A stretch of DNA of 64,000 bases from Isoperla grammatica. Its lineage: Eukaryota > Arthropoda > Insecta > Plecoptera > Perlodidae. The translations under genes and the position numbers were made by a program. The notes under the pieces are model-generated. The model had not been told where the DNA came from and did no database searches. It worked only from the letters and a program-made list of their open reading frames with translations. Where the stretch lies: the NCBI GenBank assembly GCA_945910005.1, contig OX246748.1, positions 14,425,368 to 14,489,367 of the forward strand. Direction: 5' to 3'. This document shows positions 57,430 to 64,000 of this stretch, piece by piece (positions within the stretch are counted from its first letter, which is position 1; each line of letters starts with the position of its first letter).

Positions 57430-59215
57430 ACACCAGACAACCCCTGCCTGCATGAAGTACTGTCAGTGAAACAATCAATGACAAATATCAGTACACGCAA
57501 ACATAATCAGTCCCTTGAAGTGTTATCACTATTGTCAATGTATCGATAGGTAAAAATCAGAAAGCCTTAGGATATCAGAAAACACAACAATTCTAGGTAT
57601 TGCTATCACGATGTCAGTGAAACGTACAGTATAAAGAATCAATTCCCAGCAGGCGTTTTCACAACGAATCATTCATTAGAAATAGTAACCGGTAATGTTT
57701 AAAATATAAGTACGCGATAGTCAATTTACACGAATAGATCAGTTCTCGAAAATATTATTAGTTGCCAAACAAAGTAGCAACACAAAACTGTCGGTCATAA
57801 TCTCTGATAAAGAATCCGTTTTTCAACTTACTGTCGGTTATACTGTCGAGGCAATACACAAAACATCAGTACGCGCCGCAGTACATTCACATAATTACAA
57901 ACAACATCATTGCGGTCGATATGATAAAACGCCAGAACGACCCATTACTAATAAAAATCATATTCCCAAATGATGCCAGAATTGAAAACGTAGTCATGTG
58001 AAATATGTGAGGTATCATCAGTTTTCCGAAGAGTTATCAGAATTGAAACGTATAGTAATACGTAAAATAAGAACAATTCGCGGTATATTTACATAAATTA
58101 TCAGTTTTCCGAAGAAGAGTTATCAGTATTGAAACGTAGTAATACGTTAAATAAGAATAATTCGCGGTATATTTACATAAATCATCAGTTTTCCGAAGAG
58201 TTATCAGTATTGAAACGTATAGTAATACGTAAAATAAGAACAATTCGCGGTATATTTACATAAATTATCAGTTTTCCGAAGAAGAGTTATCAGTATTGAA
58301 ACGTAGTAATACGTTAAATAAGAATAATTCGCGGTATATTTACATAAATCATCAGTTTTCCGAAGAGTTATCAGTATTGAAACGTAGTAATACGTTAAAT
58401 AAAAATAATTCGCGGTATATTTACATAAATCATCAGTTTTCCGAAGAGTTATCAGTATTGAAACGTAGTAATACGTTAAATAAGAATAATTCGCAGTATA
58501 TTTACATAAATCATCAGTTTTCCGAAGAGTTATCAGTATTGAAACGTAGTAATACGTTAAATAAGAATGATTCGCAGTATATTTACATAAGTCATCAGTT
58601 TTCCGAAGAGTTATCAGTATTAAAACGTAGTAATACGTTAAATAAGAACAATTAGCAGTATATTTACATAAATCATCAGTTTTCCGAAGAGTTATCAGTA
58701 TTCGAACGTAGTGATACGTAAAATAAGAATAACTTGCAGTATATTTACATAAAACTTCAGTTATACGTAATACGGTAAAATGTCAGTATACTACAAAACA
58801 GATGGCCGGAGTTTTGTCGGTTATTACCGTAAGTAGTATAACAAGTTCATAAAATTTCAGTATTAATCAGTTTTCCAAATAGGTATCTGCACTTTCAACG
58901 TAGTTATAGGTGAAACGGTAAAATACCAGTACTCTAGAACTATGGAAAAAGTTTGCCAAAGTAGTAGTAGATAAATCAGAGTATTAACCAATTTTCCGAA
59001 GAGTTGTCAGTACTGACAACGTAGTTAACGGGAAAACATCAGCACTCTAAAAGAATTTTGCCAGGCTTATCAGTTATTGCCAACGTAACAAGTCTTCCAA
59101 AGAGTTATCAATCAGTACTGCCAACGTAGTTATACGTAAAACGGTAAAATACCATTACTCTGGAACTCTGAAAAAAGTTTGCCGGAGTTTTGTCGCTTAT
59201 AATTGTCAACGTAGT
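57430..59215. repeat. Degenerate tandem array in the presumed first intron
   Basis: Variants of a unit holding TTTTCCGAAGAG, ATCAGTA, ACGTAGT and ACGTAAAAC recur at irregular 80-110 base spacing on both sides of the regular 81 bp core at 58020-58760. The last recognisable unit lies about 85 bases inside the splice donor of the neuregulin-like exon, so the array almost touches the exon. Confidence 0.6.
58020..58760. repeat. 81 bp tandem repeat, about 9 copies
   Basis: Regular core of the larger array. The spacing of TTTTCCGAAGAG is 81 bases in several consecutive units (for example 58439 to 58520). Because 81 is a multiple of three, one plus-strand frame stays open for over 100 residues; this is a consequence of the period, not a gene. 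Early units alternate between two length variants. Confidence 0.85.
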
Positions 59216-59293
59216 AACACATAAAGTACAGTATGCACAGTATTCCCGGAGGTGTAAAGTAGAGTAGAGTAGTAGAAGCAATAAGAAGGAATA

Positions 59294-59301
59294 GGACTCA
59301 C
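59294..59301 (-). other. Splice donor of the neuregulin-like exon
   Basis: On the minus strand the exon ends ...CAAAACTGTG and is followed by GTGAGTCC, a strong donor. Splicing here gives a phase-1 intron directly after Cys257, the phase normally used between extracellular Ig and EGF modules. Without splicing the frame reads on for only about 64 low-quality residues into the tandem-repeat region, which supports this being the true exon end. Confidence 0.75.
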
Positions 59302-60073
59302 CACAGTTTTGACAGAGGACGTCTCTAACCGCCTGGACGGAGGCCTTGCTGCGCAACGCAGGTTCACCCCGGGCCACAAAGCTGTGCGGCCCCACCTTGT
59401 CCACGAACACGACGTACTTGCCACCCCTCTTGATGTTGGCGCGCACAAGGGAGGACCCCGTCGTCGGGGTCGGACACTCCGGGGTATCTCCCTCCTTCTC
59501 GAGGAACTGTAGCCGCACGGGGCTGCGGGCGAACCCCGCCTCACCCCCCTTGAACACGGCGACCACGACGAACGTTACGTTGTACGCGCCGTTGCGGAGC
59601 GGGCTACGTGAACGCGCCTTACCCTCGAACACGGTGCCCGCGAGGTACGTCTTGGCGGGTACGTCATCGAAACAGAGGGGCGGTTGCGGGGTGGGACGCG
59701 GGCGGGGGGCGATCGCCGTCGTACGGCCGGGACGACTCCGGCCACGGTAGTTTCGTCGGGGGGGTGGTTGACGATCTCGCCGGTGTCTGTGTTGTTGTTG
59801 CGACTCCAGCGTCGTCGGCGTCGGCGTCGGCGTCTCTCTCGCGACCCGATCGTGTGTGTGGTTCCTTGCTACTAGTGCTAGATCGCTAAAGTGCCTTAGT
59901 TCTGGTTGGACCTGGTCGGTTACTGTTAATACGGGGGCACCGGACACTGACCCTAGACTCACGAGGGTTATTAGTATACACAACAACACTAGGAAGCCGT
60001 GATTTGTCCTCCAGAAGCCTCGTCTGAAACAACCCTTGATTGTCCCGTAGACTAGCGCGCTAGGCCTAGCCAT
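59302..60073 (-). CDS. NRG-like: Neuregulin-like growth factor, first coding exon (partial gene)
   Basis: The exon encodes 257 complete residues plus one base of the next codon. Residues 27-45 form the hydrophobic core of a secretion signal after a basic stretch (RR at 18-19), so the product should enter the secretory pathway. Residues 80-132 are a Pro/Arg/Thr-rich linker with a basic HRHRRD stretch near 95-100. Residues 134-257 resemble the N-terminal domain of vertebrate type II NRG1 (GGF2) and NRG2: Cys134, a GTVFEGK strand, a VAVFKGG strand, Cys200, KYVVFVDK (compare RYIFF in vertebrates) and the closing VLCQNC with Cys254 and Cys257. Potential N-glycosylation sites are Asn71 and Asn165. 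In neuregulins an Ig domain and an ErbB-binding EGF domain follow; those exons were not found here. I chose the ATG at 60073 because it sits in ACCATGG, a full Kozak context; no ATG was seen in the open frame just upstream. Known: vertebrate neuregulins signal through ErbB receptors. Inferred: the same role here. An alternative is another NTR/NtA-like secreted protein. Confidence 0.72.
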
Positions 60074-60720
60074 GGTAGTTCGCTTGGCTCGCTCACTCGA
60101 TCCTGTCACCCTATGAGGTGTCTGGAACCGCCCGAGGGGTTCGCCCAGTGGGGGAGTATGAGCTGGTGATTGTGATGGGTGATGTGGAGACGATCAACGC
60201 GGGCTGTTCAAGAACGGATGGGGTTTTAGGGGGTAGTCGAGTTTTTGACGACATTGTCTACGTTTCTCGGGGGGATTTCTTTTTTAAATTGTAATTTTTT
60301 GTCATCAAGATGTTTCGATTAAATGTCAAGTTGATGTTTAAGGGAAGAGAGTAAATTTTACCCCGAGAGAGGCAAATAAGTAAAATGGAAAAGGGAAATT
60401 GAAATAAACGAACTTATCGACCCGAATCTTGACGATATACCTACTTGTTTGTTTTGTGTTTTAAATATCGTTAACTTTTGAAATCGAATGTGATCGATTT
60501 AAAGCAACAATGGAGGTGATAATGTGTGTTTACTCTTAGGCAGGTCGAGATATGCCACGCCCCCTCGCAGCAGCTCCAAAGATGTCAGTGGCGGGCGAGG
60601 TCGGATTACAACGCCGCTCAGACACTGGCCGCTCACACCGCCGATATTTACTCTTCAAAGACACTTGTTTCACAATATTTTTCCACCAGGTTAATTCACT
60701 GATTCAAGATTAGAAACACT
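60074..60720 (-). promoter_or_regulatory. Probable 5' leader and proximal upstream region of the neuregulin-like gene
   Basis: This ORF-poor stretch lies immediately upstream of the start ATG. The frame is open upstream of the ATG for at least 70 bases but no ATG was seen there, as expected for a leader. At 60541-60720 there is a GC-richer, repeat-free patch with CCACGCCCC (Sp/KLF type) and TTCAAAGAC (TCF-like). No TATA box or transcription start can be assigned by eye, and an upstream non-coding exon is possible. Confidence 0.4.
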
Positions 60721-61140
60721 GTGTTTTTTTTTCGCTTCTTCTCTCTCTCTCTTTCTCTTTCGTTGCAAACGCGCAAAAACACACACAAATTGCTAGCGGC
60801 GATATTTTCTTATCTCAAAATAGAATAGCATATGTGAAATTTAGCACACACACACACAGGAACACATTAAATCAAACTAAGACACTTTATCAACTAGAGA
60901 CACACCAAAACTACCGTCTATGAAGGTGAAAATAAAAAACGTTGGCCGTCCGATCAATTCCCACCTGGTTCGTTCTTAGGTGGTGTTTTTAAAACTCAAC
61001 TTTCAACTTTCACTTTATACGAAATCCAAAATATGTTCTTCTTCTTCTTCGTTTTTTTTTGCACACAAATTAATTTCACGAATAAATATTTTTTGTTAAT
61101 AATTTATAAACATTTTTAAACTACGAGAAAAAAAATTCCG
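60721..61140. other. AT-rich spacer with short simple repeats
   Basis: Contains a CT-rich run near 60737-60760, a short CA run near 60846-60858 and a TTC run near 61034-61050. No coding sequence or mobile element recognised. Confidence 0.5.
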
Positions 61141-61460
61141 ACATTATTAATTGTGGTGTCGGTGATCGTGAGACGATGTTGGTGGAGGGTGGAGGGTGTC
61201 GTTTGGGTGACTCGGGCTCCCGGAAGACCACGCGCTCGACGATAGCAAGTGTCGCAGACGAACTGACATGGAGGCCCGCCGTAGATTGGGCCCTCGTTTC
61301 CCCTCTCCCCCCTCCCTCGCGCGTAGTAGATCCCCTCCCCTCCCTGGCGAGCGTGTGGCACACGAGGCAGCGCGATAGTTCGGCTCGGCTCGCGCGCGAC
61401 GCACGTTGCCTACTCCCGGCCCAGCTTCCGTCTCACCTGCACTCGGGCAACTGGAGCTAA
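61141..61460. promoter_or_regulatory. CpG-rich block upstream of the neuregulin-like exon
   Basis: A roughly 320-base island dense in CG dinucleotides (for example CTCGCGCGCGACGCACG near 61388) lies about 1.1 kb upstream of the start codon, between AT-rich flanks. All frames stay open here on both strands, which is expected from GC richness and is not evidence of coding. It could be the core promoter or a non-coding first exon; a pyrimidine-rich run near 61300 adds to the promoter-like look. Confidence 0.4.
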
Positions 61461-61670
61461 GCAATCATTCAAACATTATATTAATATATTATATATAATA
61501 TAATATGGAGATATTGGCTACCCAAAATAGATTGAAAATAAACTATTACGCGAGGAGGAGTTTAGCTGTACATTCTTCATTCTTGTTTATTGATAAAGGG
61601 CGCAGAAATAGGGTTGCTAACCAGGGCTATCTACTTGCTAGCTTGAGTGTCCAATGCAATTGTAATAAAA
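61461..61670. other. AT-rich spacer
   Basis: TATATTA palindromic run near 61475-61505; otherwise nothing. Confidence 0.4.
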
Positions 61671-61671
61671 G

Positions 61672-61737
61672 GTGACCCCGACTCCTGAGGATCGAACCCA
61701 GGTCCTCCGGCTCTTCCTACCGGTGCTCTTTCCATTT
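61672..61737 (-). mobile_element. tRNA-like sequence (L family)
   Basis: On the minus strand AGAGCACCGGTAGGAAGAGC, then GGGTTCGATCCTC (B box) and GTCGGGGTCACC. No closed acceptor stem. A related unit in the other orientation lies at 62038. Confidence 0.5.
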
Positions 61738-61792
61738 TTGACACACAAATATAGTCATCGTACAACATCTTCGGTAATGCTTCCGTCCTGGG

Positions 61793-61817
61793 TGGGGGGG
61801 GGGGGGGGGGGGGGGGG
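61793..61817. repeat. Poly-G tract
   Basis: About 23 consecutive G, the longest homopolymer here. Confidence 0.9.
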
Positions 61818-62037
61818 TGAGTGAGCAGCAGCCAACCAGCAGCGGTGACTAATACACATACCTGCTCGGGTTGGCCGAGACTGTAAACACGTCATTGATT
61901 GATGACGAAAGCATTACCAAAGTTGTACGGCGACTTCACAACACAGACCGATTTTCGAGTATGCAGTCTACTATTCGATCAACATACTATGTCAACCATC
62001 ACAAAAACAAATTGAATAACAGTTACAATAGATTTGT

Positions 62038-62095
62038 TCCAGAGCACTGGTACGTAGAGCCGGCGATCTCGGTTCGATCCCCAGTCGGGGCAATC
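62038..62095 (+). mobile_element. tRNA-like sequence (L family)
   Basis: AGAGCACTGGTACGTAGAGC, CGGTTCGATCCCCAG (B box) and GTCGGGGCA. It faces the copy at 61672, so the two may be ends of one inverted pair. Confidence 0.5.
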
Positions 62096-62560
62096 TTTTA
62101 TTACAATTACTTTATTTCCATATAATATAAGACTATTTTACCTGACAAACAATTCAATCAGGAACACCAGTCCGCTACTGATATCTGTGGACGATTATAA
62201 GGGGTCCAGTCCAGATATACCCAGTCATAGGGGTACTGGGGTCGTAAGGGGGGGGGGGCGAGGGTGGACATGTCCTCTCCCGTGTCCCACTGTCTCAAAC
62301 AAGTCGTAATCAATTGTTATCACCCGTGAGAGATAAAGTCAGCTGTGGTTTAGTTTAGCCTCCATTCATAGATCTGTCTTATCTCATCTGTTATCTCCTC
62401 GTGGGTGACAGCCAATCAGAAGCCAGGTGAGGTAACTAACGCATGGTGACATAACAACAATACTTATCTGCGAGACTGAACAGAGCAAAGGTGGCGCCTG
62501 AAGGGGGGGGGGGGACCGCTGGCCGCATGGAGGGCCCATAGTAATCTTCTACCTACCTAC
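62096..62560. other. Spacer with poly-G tracts
   Basis: G runs near 62248 and 62503. GGTGACAGCCAATCAGAAGC near 62405 contains a CCAAT box. No gene. Confidence 0.4.
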
Positions 62561-62561
62561 C

Positions 62562-62795
62562 CAGGGACTGTCCCTTTATCGTGGTGGGCAGGTTTGCGTG
62601 CTTTGTTGATCCCGAGAGCTATGCCGGTGGAAGCGTATGCTTCTGGTAGGGCCACCCTAGCCGGACAGATCGAGGGGGAAGCCAGACGAAATGCAGTCCA
62701 CGTCCTCCCCTTTCCTTTTTCTTCCCCTTTACGTCCCATTTCTCCCATTTCATCTATCACCCCACGACGTGATATGATCAAAGTTGGAATGAGAA
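62562..62795 (+). mobile_element. A-family element, copy 15
   Basis: CTACCCAGGGACTGTCCCTT onward, core intact with one change (GCCGGTGGAAGCG); the 3' tail is lost after CACGACGTGATATGATCA. Confidence 0.85.
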
Positions 62796-63205
62796 ACATG
62801 GTTGCCCTGGTGAAAACAAGGAAGATCAAACTTTAATAGTTAGTTGGAAGTAAAGGTCAGATATTAGTAGACAATATAAACAAATTCACGTATTTTTATT
62901 TATTCACATGTTGCGGAAGGTTTAAGCGGCCGCAAGCTAAATGAAGAGTGACAACAAAGATAGGCCGCGCTCCTGGAAGCGTTATCTCCCGCTGCGGTGT
63001 AGAGCGGTGTAGAGCGGTGTAGAACTGGGTGAAGGTCACTGGATGTGTATGTGTATGTCAGACGTTGTTGCATCCTGGATGTGGTGTAGCTAAACATACA
63101 CACACGTGCACCGGCAGGAGAGGTTATACTACTATAATACAAATAATCATTACAATAATAGTTATAAATATTTGTAATTATTATTAGTTAAAATACCATT
63201 AAAAA
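62796..63205. other. Spacer with small repeat
   Basis: Three short GTAGAGCGGT units near 62997-63020. No gene. Confidence 0.4.
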
Positions 63206-63209
63206 TAAA

Positions 63210-63436
<227 letters not shown>

Positions 63437-64000
63437 ACTATAATCATTTTTAACAGTCATAAATGTTATAAAATCCCAAAACTTAACAAACAATAAAAAC
63501 AATAATGGTCATAATAATATTAATAATCCCCAGTGATATTATTAATTATTTTCTTTATATTTTTTGCTTTATCGCTGCCCGATATAATTTAAGTAAATTA
63601 AATGTTTAACGGGACATTTCGTCGCGTTGAATATCAATATTTCTCGACGTTTCAACCCAAGTTGTGTAGCCAACTTAGAAAGCTAACAAAGCATCCCACA
63701 CACACACAAGATATGTTAATTGGTAACAATGCAAAGTGGCCATAATCTTCTATGAAATAACAACATTAAAATTTTAAAGGAAAAATATTGTCGATCCGAA
63801 AGAAATTAAACTTGAAGTAAACACGATTCACTGTAAGACTTCAGTAATAAGGATTGTCTAGTCTGTGGTCTAGTATTAGAATCCAAAGTAGAGCGCGTGC
63901 GCGATGTTTTCATTGTTGTCTGATCGTGTAGCATGGACCTGTGATTGTCATCGTTTAGCTTCTGCGCACATGTCTCAATTCTCCCTCTCTTTCTCCCTCC
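63437..64000. other. AT-rich spacer to window end
   Basis: No gene recognised; GAGCGCGTGCGCG near 63891 and a CT-rich end. Confidence 0.4.

Noticed and set aside
61116..61464. Frames of 80-105 residues upstream of the neuregulin-like exon
   Set aside because: All six frames are open because of CpG richness; more likely promoter or leader.

Overview
The window looks like a repeat-rich, intron-dominated piece of a metazoan nuclear genome, most likely a marine lophotrochozoan such as a mollusc. This rests on AT-rich spacer DNA, abundant tRNA-derived SINEs, non-LTR retrotransposon 3' ends, hairpin MITEs, long microsatellites and minisatellites, and one exon with a consensus splice donor. There are no bacterial operons, no ribosome binding sites and no CRISPR array. 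The taxon is an inference from repeat style, not from a marker gene.

The one cellular coding exon I can support is on the minus strand at 60073..59302. It encodes a signal peptide, a low-complexity linker and the N-terminal domain that precedes the Ig and EGF modules in neuregulins (the so-called kringle-like region of GGF2/type II NRG1, also found in NRG2). It ends in a phase-1 splice donor. A GC- and CpG-rich block at 61141-61460 is a plausible promoter or leader region. Because the gene is read towards lower coordinates, most of 1-59301 is probably its first intron, although no downstream Ig or EGF exon was recognised.

The rest is accessory DNA. Interspersed families (letters are local names): A, 15 copies of a roughly 200-270 bp SINE-like element with a nearly invariant core of small perfect stem-loops; B, a 187 bp tRNA-derived SINE, one copy nested in an A copy with a 9 bp target duplication; C, tRNA-like SINE fragments; D, a tRNA-derived SINE with an (AAAT)n-type tail; I, a LINE/SINE 3' tail; and two degraded non-LTR reverse transcriptase ends (10100-10380 and 31690-32150). 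Hairpin or TIR elements include E, F, G, H, J, K, an hAT-type MITE with a perfect 8 bp duplication (41120-41454) and a TA-flanked one (21999-22180).

Tandem arrays: 182 bp (15732-17141), 48 bp x31 (17325-18812), (ACACGC)n (24898-25337) and its opposite-strand partner (33157-33535), 22 bp (27710-29056), 61 bp (35740-36132), about 152 bp (40249-40850), G-rich about 100 bp (45355-45880), 75 bp (52755-53715), 17 bp (53800-54003), 46 bp (54330-55480) and 81 bp (58020-58760), plus AAT and GTT triplets.

The most striking signal unexplained by any single feature is 20 perfect TGACGTCA (CRE/ATF) octamers, where about one is expected by chance. Many lie in TIR elements of families F, G and H. The window may therefore be a large neuregulin first intron colonised by elements that carry CRE sites.
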